Shown here: piece by piece, positions 43,635-52,416 of the stretch
Layout of the letters: every line of letters starts with the position of its first letter
How positions within the stretch are numbered: the stretch's first letter is position 1
NCBI GenBank assembly: GCA_006226375.1
Contig: SBHC01000080.1
Span: 50,342-114,341, forward strand
Direction of reading: 5' to 3'
DNA: 64,000 bases
From: Deltaproteobacteria bacterium
GTDB taxonomy: Bacteria > Myxococcota_C > UBA6777
Made by a program: the position numbers and the translations under genes
Notes under the pieces: generated by a model
Told to the model about the DNA's origin: nothing
Seen by the model: only the letters and a program-made list of their open reading frames with translations
Databases searched by the model: none

Positions 43635-44417
43635 CTAGAATCGATAGCCCATGGCAAAGCCGAGAGTCGGAGAGAAGATGTAGCTGCGGTAGGTTTGGTC
43701 GAGGTAGCGAGCGATCGCGCGTCCGTAGATGTCGGGGTTTGTGAAACCAAAGGGGGCGTCTGGTTTGGCCGTTGTATTGGAGCCCAACGTTCCTGCGAAT
43801 CCCAAACTTATCCGAATGGTCATGTGGTTGTTAAGGAGAGACCAACGCCAGCCAAGCTCTGCATCGATCATGTGCAGGCTTGAGGCAACGTCCCAGTTGG
43901 CTCGACCCGTGTTGAATCCTACTGGCAACGACGGTATCGCGGAGCGGATGATGTCTTCGCTGGCGGCTTGCCCTCCAAGAGTGACCAAGCCATAGCCCAC
44001 TTCAATGTAGAAGCCTGCATAAGGAGAGGGCCGCCAACCCACATGAAGGCGCCAGACCAGCGCGGACGAAAGTGATCTTTTGATTAGGTCGGCGGTTTCT
44101 TGGTTGTAGCCCCCCGAAGCGACGACAATGGCGTTCACCATGTCAACGTAGAAAGGCGGAAGAACCCCCAACGTCGTGGAGATGCGGAAGCCATAAGGCA
44201 TCTCCAAAGCGATGTGTCCCCCAATCAAGATAGGGACATCTGTGCGTGCCTCAATGCTGAGGTTCCAACCCCAACCATCTGTCGAAGACTTCTTTGCTTT
44301 GGCTGGGACTGGGGAGTTGTTTTTGCTTGGTGTAGGCTGAATTTGTGCGTTGCTCCATGAAGGAGCAAGACAAAAGAGAGACAAAGAGAGGAGCCACAAA
44401 AGGAGAGGGTGCTTCAT
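43635..44417 (-). CDS. Predicted outer-membrane beta-barrel protein
   Basis: A 260-residue protein with a signal peptide ending near SWSNA-QI and a Pro/Lys linker. The rest alternates polar and hydrophobic residues with many aromatic ends (GWGWNLSIEART, GFYIEVGYGLVTLGG, ELGWRWSLLNNHMTIRISLGF). It ends in GFAMGYRF, a C-terminal Phe as used by the barrel assembly machinery. Its function is not indicated. The ATG at 44417 follows a short GGAA. It is the last gene of a three-gene minus-strand envelope group with the lamin-tail and DUF2252 proteins. Confidence 0.75.
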   Translation of the reverse strand: MKHPLLLWLLSLSLFCLAPSWSNAQIQPTPSKNNSPVPAKAKKSSTDGWGWNLSIEARTDVPILIGGHIALEMPYGFRISTTLGVLPPFYVDMVNAIVVASGGYNQETADLIKRSLSSALVWRLHVGWRPSPYAGFYIEVGYGLVTLGGQAASEDIIRSAIPSLPVGFNTGRANWDVASSLHMIDAELGWRWSLLNNHMTIRISLGFAGTLGSNTTAKPDAPFGFTNPDIYGRAIARYLDQTYRSYIFSPTLGFAMGYRF

Positions 44418-44537
44418 CGTGTTTCCGGTTTGCGTTCTATGTTCTTGAGGCACAACAACCTGATGAAAGAACATACGACCGCTTCGAGAAATTCTCGAAC
44501 GACAGAACCACCGATGAATTCACATCAAAAGTGACGG

Positions 44538-45594
44538 TTACTTCTGGTTTTTTGCGCCGGGAGTTGGGGTGTCGAGGGTTCCCCATTGGGAGGGGTTGTC
44601 GGGGAGGCGACCGTACGACTTGCCATCTGGTGAGTCTCCGTCGTTCCAGTCTACGCTATCGACGAGAGAGCCATCCGGCGCAAACAACCCCACTTCTTCG
44701 TCTTTGCTGAGCTTGAAGTCGGGCCACTCCGGGGCGTCTTGGAGATCGAACTTCTTGTACTCACCTGCTTTGATGCTCGTTCCTTTGGGAAACTTAACCT
44801 GTTTGGCCGTGTCGCTGATGGAGTCGGACAGGCTGTAGTCAGACAGGTCGATATCCTTGTCGGTGCCATTGTAAAGCTCGACCCAATCGTGCGGATCTCC
44901 CTTTGCGACGACTTCATTGATGACGAGTTTTCCGTTCGAAGGTGTGGCTTCTTGAGCCGCCTCTTGTGTGGCTTCGGGCCCAACTTCGGGGCTTGGCTCG
45001 GAACCATCACCTGCATCTTGTCCGCTGAATTCAGGAGCAACGGAGGGTTCTGTGCTGGGAGCTTTGTCTTGGTTGGCGGCTTCAGGGGTCGGCAAGACCG
45101 TCTTGAAAGCACCGGTGATGTCGGGGATTCGGGCCCAACTTGCTCCGACTGGGCTGTCTCCTTCGTCCCAATCTACCGAGGCGATCAGGTTGCCTTTGTC
45201 ATCAAAGATGGCGAACTCTTCGTCACCACCAAGCTTAAACCCAGGCCAAGTGTCAGTGAACTTTAACACCTTGTACGACTTGGGAGCGATGGTGGTTCCT
45301 GCTTCAAAGGAGCCTTTCGTGGGGTTGTTGGCATCGTCTGTGAGGAAGAGGGTGCTAAGGTCGATGGCTTTGTCACCAGGGTTGTACAATTCAACCCAGT
45401 CATTGGGGTCGCCTGTAGCCACAATCCTTGATGGGCGGTAGCTTGGCCTGCCCAGGATTGGCACTTGCTGCTTGGGCTCCTGTCTGTGGGGACGGTGACG
45501 CGGCTGCTGTTGGGGTGCAAAGCACAGACAAACCACAGAACAGCCAAAGCACAACTCCAGGCAAGGAACATGCGATGGTGGTTGAGATACGCAT
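44538..45594 (-). pseudogene. Exported protein with two lamin-tail domains, frameshifted in the first
   Basis: The N-terminal part starts at ATG 45594 (AGGT upstream) with a signal peptide (IACSLPGVVLWLFCGLSVLC) and reads to AKLPPI. The frame then changes near 45423-45432 and continues as IVATGDPNDWVELYN to the stop at 44538. The second lamin-tail copy has LVINEVVAKGDPHDWVELYN, so the first copy lacks just the INE region: loss of two bases explains it. Without the shift the protein would be about 350 residues: signal, LTD1, an acidic Pro/Glu linker, LTD2. Lamin-tail domains in bacteria occur on secreted proteins. Sequencing error, pseudogene or programmed shift are all possible. Confidence 0.7.
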
Positions 45595-45615
45595 TCTGCA
45601 GGGACCTCGTTAGCG

Positions 45616-47097
45616 TTAGCGATAGACAGGAAGTGGGGGACGATAGCCGAGGAGAGGCCCTCGCTTCTTCCGAAGATCTTGGAAGGCTTGGTAGTCTTGT
45701 TGGAGCTGCTCCACATAGCGACGAGCAAACGCGGCCGTTTCGGATACAAACCCTTGAGGGCTTTGGCTGAGCGCGTCTGTTATCACCTGTTGACCGGGTC
45801 TTTCGTTAAACATCGGGGCCTTGGCATGGGCCCGAGCCAGCAAACGTCCAGACAAAAACGCGAAGTCCAGGAGGTCTTGGGATGACCACTTCTTCTCGTT
45901 GTACTTCTCCGTGAATCGGTCTGTTCCAAAGTTTTTCTGGTAGCTGGTCAGGTGACGAACCCGAAATGACATCGGCGCGACATTCGCCCAGCCCAAGTGA
46001 ATATCGTTGTTGTTGGCCTCCTGCAGGCGACGCTGCATCATAACCACGCGTTCTCCGTTGCTTGTAAAGCTTTGCTTAGCAAGCTGCTGATAGCCCGGAA
46101 GCAACGAGGCGTCTGCGATCTCTTTGAACTCCAAGAGCATATCGTCGCGAAGATCATGGGTTGGACCTTCCACAAGCACGTAGTAGCGCAACCTTGGGTA
46201 GCTGCTGACTCCTGCACCCAAACGTTTGGCCATTCCTTTAATGGCGAAGTGCTTGCTGTCTACTACAGCAGCGTCGAGCCGGGTTGGGAGGTAGCTTTGC
46301 ATCAGCTTCTTTACGAATTTTGCCTCATGTTCCGAGAGCGCCTCCATGTCTTTGCGAACCACACCGTCAATGTCGGTTGTTTCGATGGTTCCCAGATGCA
46401 TGACTCGCTTGCCATCTTTGAGTCGGGTGTACTCTTGAAGCTTGTCACCTACTGGACCCTGTTCGCCTGCTCGTTTGAGGAGGTCATCCACAATGGTGCC
46501 AAATCCTTTGCGGTAACGAATCTGCAGCGCTGGCTTGCCCTCTTTCAACTCTTGGATGTGTCGAACGTAACCTTCTGCAATGCGAGCGTGGAGTTGTTCG
46601 TAAACCTGAGGTTCTTTTTGATCCATCTTCGCCAACAGCGCTGCTGCTAGAAAACCTACGGTGAGACGACGAACATCCAGGAAGTACGGGGCATAGGTGG
46701 AGCCGTCGAAGTCGTTGAAGTCCACGTTGAGCGTCTTGTAGCCCATGTAGTAAGAGCCAATGTTCTCGGGATGGGGGTCAACGACGGAGGCAACGTACAT
46801 AGTTGCGCCTGTTCCGTAGGCTGTGGGGCTGGCCAGTTCGTTGGCACGCATGGAGTCAAACAGATACAAACGCACCGTTCCACGGAAGAAGTTGTAGAGG
46901 TTGGCAGCCATCTTACGGAACTTCTCTTCCACCAACGAACGATCGCGCTCAAGCAGGTACCAATTGTCATCAAGCAGGTGCTGTTGCACCCAACTTTCAC
47001 GACTCGTGGAAGCGGGAGCGCAGCCCCATTGGCCCAGACTGACCAAGCATCCAAGCAGGCATCCCATGGTGATGTGGATGAGTACCGCGCGTCGCAT
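45616..47097 (-). CDS. DUF2252-family putative lipoprotein
   Basis: A 493-residue protein with the DUF2252 signature: KFRKMAANLYNFFRGT, VDPHPENIGSYY, NVDFNDFDGSTYAP, LDVRRLTVGF, and later AIKGMAKRLGAGV. These resemble the kinase/phosphotransferase-like core of the family, whose function is not known. An N-terminal signal (HITMGCLLGCLVSLGQWGC) suggests export and perhaps lipidation, which is odd for a kinase-like fold. The ATG at 47097 has AGGAG 7 nt upstream. The lamin-tail gene begins 21 nt after its stop, so they are likely co-transcribed. Confidence 0.82.
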   Translation of the reverse strand: MRRAVLIHITMGCLLGCLVSLGQWGCAPASTSRESWVQQHLLDDNWYLLERDRSLVEEKFRKMAANLYNFFRGTVRLYLFDSMRANELASPTAYGTGATMYVASVVDPHPENIGSYYMGYKTLNVDFNDFDGSTYAPYFLDVRRLTVGFLAAALLAKMDQKEPQVYEQLHARIAEGYVRHIQELKEGKPALQIRYRKGFGTIVDDLLKRAGEQGPVGDKLQEYTRLKDGKRVMHLGTIETTDIDGVVRKDMEALSEHEAKFVKKLMQSYLPTRLDAAVVDSKHFAIKGMAKRLGAGVSSYPRLRYYVLVEGPTHDLRDDMLLEFKEIADASLLPGYQQLAKQSFTSNGERVVMMQRRLQEANNNDIHLGWANVAPMSFRVRHLTSYQKNFGTDRFTEKYNEKKWSSQDLLDFAFLSGRLLARAHAKAPMFNERPGQQVITDALSQSPQGFVSETAAFARRYVEQLQQDYQAFQDLRKKRGPLLGYRPPLPVYR

Positions 47098-47260
47098 TCC
47101 CAAGCTCCTGTCTCCTCACAAGCTCTTTCGGCTGAAGCTCCAAGTGCCCCTCTCTCAAAGAAAGTGCCTTACTTTCCAACTCCTGCAACTCTGTTGGGCC
47201 GTCTTCCAAAAAGTGGGCAGAGTTGTGCCGTCATAAGTAAGGGAGGACCCGGTCTTTTGG

Positions 47261-47371
47261 TGTGACAATGCTGTGAATGAGTGTGACAGAAACGTGACAA
47301 GGACGTCGAAGGTCAGGGTGTGGCTTCTTCGGGTGTGTTGAATTGCTTGTGTCAATCTCAAAAATGACACA
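47261..47371. promoter_or_regulatory. Cluster of TGTGACA-like sites
   Basis: TGTGACA occurs at 47261-47267 and 47282-47288, exactly 21 bp apart (two helical turns), and CGTGACA at 47293-47299. TGTGTCA (47348-47354) and TGACACA (47365-47371) form a perfect inverted repeat with a 10-bp spacer. The spacing suggests binding sites for one dimeric regulator, acting on the DUF2252 operon, the small gene, or both. Confidence 0.45.
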
Positions 47372-47496
47372 GATCAAGTTGTCTGCCTCAGGATTGTGGC
47401 ATACCCAAGACACAGCGCAACGAGGTGTTCGATGTAGAGAGCACCGACTGTTAGAGGCCGATTGTTCTAGGATTCCGATACAAGGGGACTTTCACC

Positions 47497-47598
47497 ATGA
47501 AAGATGTTCTCGCCATTGTTCCAGTTTGGCAGCGTGGGTTGTTTGGCCTGGCCTTGACCGGCTGGCTCACTTGTATGGTGCTCGGCCTCATGCCTTAA
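47497..47598 (+). CDS. Possible 33-residue single-helix membrane microprotein
   Basis: ATG at 47497 with AAGGGG about 10 nt upstream encodes MKDVLAIVPVWQRGLFGLAL and 13 further residues, one hydrophobic helix with a Lys/Asp start and an Arg in the middle. It lies downstream of the TGTGACA site cluster. The evidence is only composition and the ribosome-binding site, so this is tentative. Confidence 0.35.
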   Translation: MKDVLAIVPVWQRGLFGLALTGWLTCMVLGLMP

Positions 47599-48079
47599 CA
47601 GGCGTACGTTTCTGCCCCCACAAGCTCTTCGAACCCCTTCGTGGAGCAGCCCCTCTTTGTCTTCGCTTCACCTCTCTACCTATCGTCCCAGGCGACGCGC
47701 TCGCACACGGAATCTCTTTCCCGTCTTGTATTCTTGGACTGTTCCTCCTTTTTTGCGGAGGTTGCCTGTTCTTATCGGAGGAGCCCAGACTCGTCTGTTC
47801 ATCCGTACTTCCAGCCTATGTTTCATCTGCCTTAATCCACACGTCTTGAGGTGTTCGGAAGATTCCTCTCCCTTCGTTGGCTATATACACAGCGCTTGTT
47901 ACAACAGAGTCACAATCCTGTGATGATCTTCTGACCCTTAAAGTGCATCTTCATCCTCGTTTGTATCGGGCCTAACCTGTTCAAAGATTGCACTCCTTTC
48001 TCTACGTCCTTTCTTTCCCCCTATGAATCCATAACCTACTCTTTTTTTTCTTCCTTGCGATAGAAATCCAATTGCCTCC

Positions 48080-48116
48080 TTGACAGTTTTGTAACCGGTG
48101 TTTATTTAACAGTGGT
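48080..48116 (+). promoter_or_regulatory. Promoter and candidate operator of the TetR-led cluster
   Basis: TTGACA (48080-48085), a 17-nt spacer and TATTTA (48103-48108) form a good sigma70-type promoter. An imperfect dyad ACCGGTGTT-TATTT-AACAGTGGT (48094-48116, 7 of 9 pairs) overlaps the -10 box, the usual arrangement for TetR autorepression. Confidence 0.5.
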
Positions 48117-48140
48117 AACGAAAAAGGGAGGGCATTGGAG

Positions 48141-48764
48141 ATGGCGCGTCCTCAATTGCAGCCAACAGAGATTGAAGAGTTTAAGGATCGTTTGTGTGAA
48201 GTTGCGACGGAGTTGCTTGCGACAGAAGGGGAGGATGGCCTCTCGATGCGTCGCTTGAGCCGTGAGGTGGGGTGCAGCCATGCGAAGGCGTACCGGTACT
48301 TTGCGAACAAAGAAGACTTGCTGGTTGCGGTGCGCGCGAGGGCGTTCGATAACTACCGAGCCTTTGTGGAAGAGCGCTTGGATGGTGCAGAGGGAACACG
48401 TGAACGGATCCGGTTGTTGTGCATGCTATACGCAGACTATGCCCACTCTCATGAGGCTGAATTCCGGATGATGTTTTCGTTTCGTCAGCCTGACAGTTTG
48501 CGTCATCCAAAGATGAAAGATGCAGTGTTTGGGGCTTGGGGCGTGTTCTTGGGAGCGGTTCGGGAGGCTGTGGAAGAGGGTGTGCTTGTGGGAGAGCCTG
48601 AGCGTATCGCCAACCTACTTTGGGCTGGGGTTCATGGCGTTGTGACGTTGGGGGTGGCGGAGAAGTTGGTGATGGGGATGACGCGTCAAGACCTTGTGTC
48701 CTCTATGATTGAAAGTCTGTTACGAGCCCATTCACCTGAATCCCAAAGAAAGAGTCCATCATGA
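48141..48764 (+). CDS. TetR/AcrR-family transcriptional regulator
   Basis: A 207-residue repressor-type protein. Residues about 10-60 form the helix-turn-helix domain (ATELLATEGEDGLSMRRLSREVGCSHAKAYRYFANKEDLL in short segments). The C-terminal region is helical and should bind a ligand and dimerise. It has the WHG-type layout (AGVHGVVTLGVAEKL). The ATG at 48141 follows GGGAGGGCATTGGAG. Its TGA overlaps the ATG of the hydrolase gene, so the two are translationally coupled. Because the cluster encodes a hydrolase and a thioesterase, an acyl ligand is plausible, but that is inference. Confidence 0.9.
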   Translation: MARPQLQPTEIEEFKDRLCEVATELLATEGEDGLSMRRLSREVGCSHAKAYRYFANKEDLLVAVRARAFDNYRAFVEERLDGAEGTRERIRLLCMLYADYAHSHEAEFRMMFSFRQPDSLRHPKMKDAVFGAWGVFLGAVREAVEEGVLVGEPERIANLLWAGVHGVVTLGVAEKLVMGMTRQDLVSSMIESLLRAHSPESQRKSPS

Positions 48765-49537
48765 AAGTGAAACACAAGGCCCAAGAGGCTTCCTCTTCTT
48801 TTGTTCCTTACGAAACTTACGCTCCACTACAAGGGCAGCCGATTGAACCCCCCACCATGGATGGGCTATGGCGTGAAGGCTTGGGTGTGGCTTCGGCGTT
48901 GGCGGGCTTGGCTGTGCGTTGGCCTCTCTTGTCGTTGGGAAGCAAAGGAAACAACGAAACGGTCTGGGTGTTTCCGGGGTTTCGTTCGGGAGATGCTTCC
49001 ACATGGCTGCTGCGGAACTTCCTACGTCGTCGTGGCTTTGCGGCGGAAGCGTGGGGGCTTGGCTTTAACGATGGCAATGTATGGGAGCTTATTCCACAGG
49101 CCGCTGAGAGGTTGCAGAAGCACCACACAACGACTGGAGAGAAGGTCTTTCTTGTTGGGTGGAGCCTTGGAGGGTTCCTGGCTCGTGAGGCTGCGAGGGA
49201 ATGCCCCGAAGCTGTCCATGCTGTCGTTACGTTTGGCACCCCTGTGATTGGCGGACCCAAATATTCACTGGCCGCCGAGACGTATCGCAACCGTGGGTAC
49301 GACGTCGACATGATTGAAGCCGAGGTGGAAGAACGTAGTCAGGTTCCTCTGCTTGTTCCTGTGACAGCCATTCTCTCCAAAAACGATGAGATCGTGGCCT
49401 GGCAGGCTTGTGTGGATCACTGCCATGAAGAAACCAACCACATCGAAGTCTCAGCGTCGCATCTGGGGATGGGCTTCTCTCCACAGGTGTTCCAATTGAT
49501 CGCCCAACAACTGGTTTCGTATTCAAACCATCGATAG
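48761..49537 (+). CDS. Alpha/beta hydrolase
   Basis: A 258-residue alpha/beta hydrolase. The nucleophile elbow is GWSLGG, a likely catalytic Asp is in LSKNDEIV and the His in ASHLGMGF. WVFPGFRSGDAS near residue 70 supplies the oxyanion-loop strand. There is no signal peptide. It resembles lipase/esterase members acting on hydrophobic esters, but the substrate is unknown. The start codon overlaps the TetR stop (ATGA). Confidence 0.87.
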   Translation: MKVKHKAQEASSSFVPYETYAPLQGQPIEPPTMDGLWREGLGVASALAGLAVRWPLLSLGSKGNNETVWVFPGFRSGDASTWLLRNFLRRRGFAAEAWGLGFNDGNVWELIPQAAERLQKHHTTTGEKVFLVGWSLGGFLAREAARECPEAVHAVVTFGTPVIGGPKYSLAAETYRNRGYDVDMIEAEVEERSQVPLLVPVTAILSKNDEIVAWQACVDHCHEETNHIEVSASHLGMGFSPQVFQLIAQQLVSYSNHR

Positions 49538-49591
49538 CTCTTTCTCTCGACACAAACGGGCGAGTTGCCCACATACACGAGGATTTGTACC

Positions 49592-50395
49592 ATGGCCTCT
49601 TTCCAAGACTGTTCTGCGATTACTGCAAAAGATGACCGTCTCTACACATTTTCTGTGGCAGAGGACTGGCTCCAGGGTCGAACCGCTTTTGGTGGTTTGT
49701 CGGCAGGGGCGGCCGTTCGTGCGATGCTTGAGCATGTTCCTGAGGAGAGGAAGTTACGCTCGTTGATGGTGTCGTTTGTTGCACCGGTCAAAGAGGGGGA
49801 GGCGCAGGTGTTGGTGTCGATCTTGCGGAGCGGTCGGGCGCTTCATCAAGTGGAAGCAAAGGTGATGCAAGAGGAGCAGGTGTGTCTTGTGCTGCTGGGC
49901 AGCTTTGGCGCAGCCCATGAAAAGTATCTGGCGATGGAGCCTCCTGCTGCCCCCCATCTTCCTGCTCCGGAAGATTCTCTCCCCATGCCGTTTCTTCCTG
50001 GCGTGACCCCCAACTTCACGCAACACATGGAGTACATGTGGACCGTTGACTCGATCCCTTTCTCTGGCTCTCAAGATGCTCATTGCCAGGGGTGGGTTCG
50101 TTTTAAGGAAGGCGCTCCTGTCGGGTGGCCTGAGCTTGTGGGATTGCTGGATTCCTGGCCCCCACCGATCATCTCCACGGCGGAGGGGTTTGTTCCCGCC
50201 AGCTCGGTGACCTGGATGATCAACGTGTTTGCTGAGGTTCCAGAGGATGGCTTTGCCGGGACAGACTGGTGGATGTACGACGCCGAGTGCTCCGTGTCCA
50301 AAGACGGATACGCCGACACACAGGGGCAATTGTGGGATCAAAACGGCAAGCTCATTGCCCGCTCCCGACAACTGGCTGTAGAGTTCTCCAAATAG
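49592..50395 (+). CDS. Acyl-CoA thioesterase-like double-hotdog protein
   Basis: A 267-residue protein with two hotdog units, as in TesB-like/4HBT_3 thioesterases. The first holds LQGRTAFGGLSAGAAVRAML and LMVSFVAPVKEG; the second holds STAEGFVPASSVTWMINVFAEVP and WMYDAECSVSKDGYADTQGQLWDQNGKLIARSRQ in parts. The closing DQNGKLIARS motif is characteristic. It is predicted to hydrolyse acyl-CoA in the cytoplasm. GAGG lies about 9 nt before the ATG at 49592. It follows the hydrolase by 54 nt, probably in the same operon. Confidence 0.85.
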   Translation: MASFQDCSAITAKDDRLYTFSVAEDWLQGRTAFGGLSAGAAVRAMLEHVPEERKLRSLMVSFVAPVKEGEAQVLVSILRSGRALHQVEAKVMQEEQVCLVLLGSFGAAHEKYLAMEPPAAPHLPAPEDSLPMPFLPGVTPNFTQHMEYMWTVDSIPFSGSQDAHCQGWVRFKEGAPVGWPELVGLLDSWPPPIISTAEGFVPASSVTWMINVFAEVPEDGFAGTDWWMYDAECSVSKDGYADTQGQLWDQNGKLIARSRQLAVEFSK

Positions 50396-50436
50396 AAGAA
50401 CCAAGTCATGGAGAACTGGCAAAAGAGTGAGCGCTG

Positions 50437-50973
50437 ATGAAGAACGTTGTTTACATTGCGACCAGTCTGGATGGCTACATTGCGACCAAAGATGGCGGCA
50501 TTGATTGGCTCCACGACGTTCCCAACCCTGACCAAAGTGACTTCGGTTTTGCTGCGTTCATCGAAGGCATCGACGCTCTTGTGATGGGTCGAAACACCTA
50601 CGAAAAGGTCTTGTCTTTTGGCGAATGGCCTTACGAAAAGAGGGTGTTTGTTTTGAGCCGAAGCTTGACGGAGGTGCCTGAGCATCTTGTTGGCAAGGTT
50701 GAGTTCCTCGAAGGGCAGCCGCATGAGATCGTAGAGGGCTTACATCAGCGAGGCTTTCAGAACCTCTACATCGACGGTGGGAAGGTGGTCCAAGTCTTCT
50801 TGGAGGCGTCGTTGATCGACGAGATCATTCTCACCACTCTTCCCATTGTGTTGGGCGATGGTATCCCACTGTTTGGAAAGATGGAGTTGTCCACGAAGCT
50901 ACAACATCTCCAAACGGAGGTTCTTAACAACGCGTTGGTGAAGAGTCACTACAGGGTAGAAAGACAGGGATAA
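50437..50973 (+). CDS. RibD C-terminal-like / dihydrofolate reductase-family protein
   Basis: A 178-residue reductase-fold protein. Landmarks are YIATSLDGYIATKDGGIDWL, VMGRNTYEKVL, VFVLSRSL, YIDGGKVVQVFL and LTTLPIVLGDGIPLF. Proteins of this kind (YyaP/YwjB group) are widespread and NADPH-binding is expected, but the substrate is usually unknown. It begins 41 nt after the thioesterase and is likely the last gene of the TetR-led operon. Confidence 0.88.
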   Translation: MKNVVYIATSLDGYIATKDGGIDWLHDVPNPDQSDFGFAAFIEGIDALVMGRNTYEKVLSFGEWPYEKRVFVLSRSLTEVPEHLVGKVEFLEGQPHEIVEGLHQRGFQNLYIDGGKVVQVFLEASLIDEIILTTLPIVLGDGIPLFGKMELSTKLQHLQTEVLNNALVKSHYRVERQG

Positions 50974-51320
50974 GTTGAGACAAGAGAGCTGAGGATTGGG
51001 ACGCGGAAGGTTGATTTAGAAGGGCCAGGTAACAAAGCCAGTTGCTGTACACATAAGTTCATTCTCCCTCAAAACATAACAGACAAAGTGGATCGAAACA
51101 TCCGATCGTTGCGATGTTTCACTTTCTCTCTTTAAAGCCGCCTTGTAAAAAAAATGACGGACTTTTCTTAGAACAGGTTTCCCCCCTGAATCTATTTCCA
51201 TGAATGTGAAACATGGAGAAAGTTGCTTGATGTTCCTTGGCGATAGTGTATCTTCGGCTCTCGTACAAGTGTAGGAAACCCCATTCATTGTCCTGTTTGG
51301 AGAGGGCAGAGGAGAACGTT
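50974..51320. other. 347-nt intergenic region with two strong inverted repeats
   Basis: GAAACATC and GATGTTTC (51095-51120, 10-nt spacer) and TCCATG and CATGGA (51197-51217, 9-nt spacer containing GTGAAA) are both perfect. No gene found. The sites lie 100-225 nt upstream of the next hydrolase gene and may be regulator sites or transcript hairpins. Confidence 0.45.
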
Positions 51321-52274
51321 GTGAAAGCTTGGTTTGGCCGTGTCTTGCTTGGCCTTGTGGGGTCGGTCGCTGTGGCGGCTGTTGTGATCTATTTTTTCTT
51401 TCCACAAGCTCTGTTGGGTCTGGTGCGTTGGCGGTATGTGAGCGCTAGCGGAGTGAAGGAAAAGTCCGTCGTTATCGATGGATACAACGCTCCTTACTAC
51501 GACGGTGGGAAGGGCGACCCTGTCGTGTTGATCCATGGGTTTGGCGACAACAAGATCTCGTTTGTGCAGGCGGCCCAATGGCTCACTCCGCGTTATCGGG
51601 TGATTCTCCCTGAAGTTCCGGGCTTTGGTGAGACAGAGCAGGCGTCCAAGCGCTCCTACAGCATCCGTGCGCAGGTTGAGTTCTTCCACAAGTTCTTCAA
51701 GAAGCTAGGGCTCCAACGTTTCGTGTTGGGCGGAAACTCAATGGGGGGGCACATTGCAGCAGCCTATGCCTTGCGTTACCCCAAGCAGGTGAAGAAGCTG
51801 ATCTTGCTCAACGCAGCCGGCATGAAAACAAAGGACATGAAGGTTCCTTACAAACCCATGACCAAGCCTGTGGCCAACCGCGAAGATTTCCTCGCCTACA
51901 TGAAGAAGCTGTTCTACAAAATACCTCACATCCCAGGTCCTTACGAAGCTTATATGATCAAGAAAATGGGCAAGTCGTTTAAGTGGCTCAATCGCCTTCG
52001 TTGGGACATTCGCAACGGAAAAGACTACCTGCTCAATGAGCGCGCGAAAGATATCAAAGTGCCTACTTTGATCTTATGGGGGGATTCGGATCGGATTGTT
52101 CCCCTGTCTGTAGGCTCCGCATATCGCAAGGCCTTAACTACGGATACCTGGGTGTTGATGAAGCGCTGTGGCCACATCCCACAGTACGAACGCCCCCAAG
52201 AAACAGCCGAAATTATCCTTAACTTCTTGCAACAAAACACGCCCACCTCGCTTCCTACCCCACGCTCCCGCTGA
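51321..52274 (+). CDS. Membrane-anchored alpha/beta hydrolase
   Basis: A 317-residue protein with one N-terminal membrane helix (VLLGLVGSVAVAAVVIYFFF) and an alpha/beta hydrolase fold. HGFGDN is the oxyanion loop, GNSMGG the nucleophile elbow, GDSDRIVP carries the acid and CGHIPQYERP the catalytic His. A basic cap region sits between (KTKDMKVPYKPMTK). It is likely tethered to the inner membrane with the catalytic domain outside; the substrate is unknown. The GTG at 51321 has AGGAG 6 nt upstream and gives a compact signal anchor, so I prefer it over upstream starts. Confidence 0.88.
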   Translation: MKAWFGRVLLGLVGSVAVAAVVIYFFFPQALLGLVRWRYVSASGVKEKSVVIDGYNAPYYDGGKGDPVVLIHGFGDNKISFVQAAQWLTPRYRVILPEVPGFGETEQASKRSYSIRAQVEFFHKFFKKLGLQRFVLGGNSMGGHIAAAYALRYPKQVKKLILLNAAGMKTKDMKVPYKPMTKPVANREDFLAYMKKLFYKIPHIPGPYEAYMIKKMGKSFKWLNRLRWDIRNGKDYLLNERAKDIKVPTLILWGDSDRIVPLSVGSAYRKALTTDTWVLMKRCGHIPQYERPQETAEIILNFLQQNTPTSLPTPRSR

Positions 52275-52416
52275 ATCAATTCTTCCCTACTAACATCGCA
52301 AAATTTTTGTTCTTTTGCCACAACCGTGTAACAAAGAGTAGAGAGAGTGGAAGTGTTAATAGCTCTCTGTGCGTTGTACGAATGATTGTGTTGTATGTTG
52401 TAGTAGGATCGATGTG

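Larger units (their letters stand above)
47098..48140. other. 1-kb gene-poor region between the DUF2252 gene and the TetR gene
   Basis: Apart from one possible small gene (47497-47598) I see no gene. It holds repeated TGTGACA-like motifs (47261-47371) and, near the right end, the promoter/operator of the TetR gene. From about 47840 to 48060 the sequence is pyrimidine-rich with a run of eight T (about 48043-48050). Confidence 0.45.

Noticed and set aside
47343..47849. 168-residue frame in the intergenic region before tetR
   Set aside because: It has many Cys and His without pattern, crosses the regulatory site cluster and has no ribosome-binding site.
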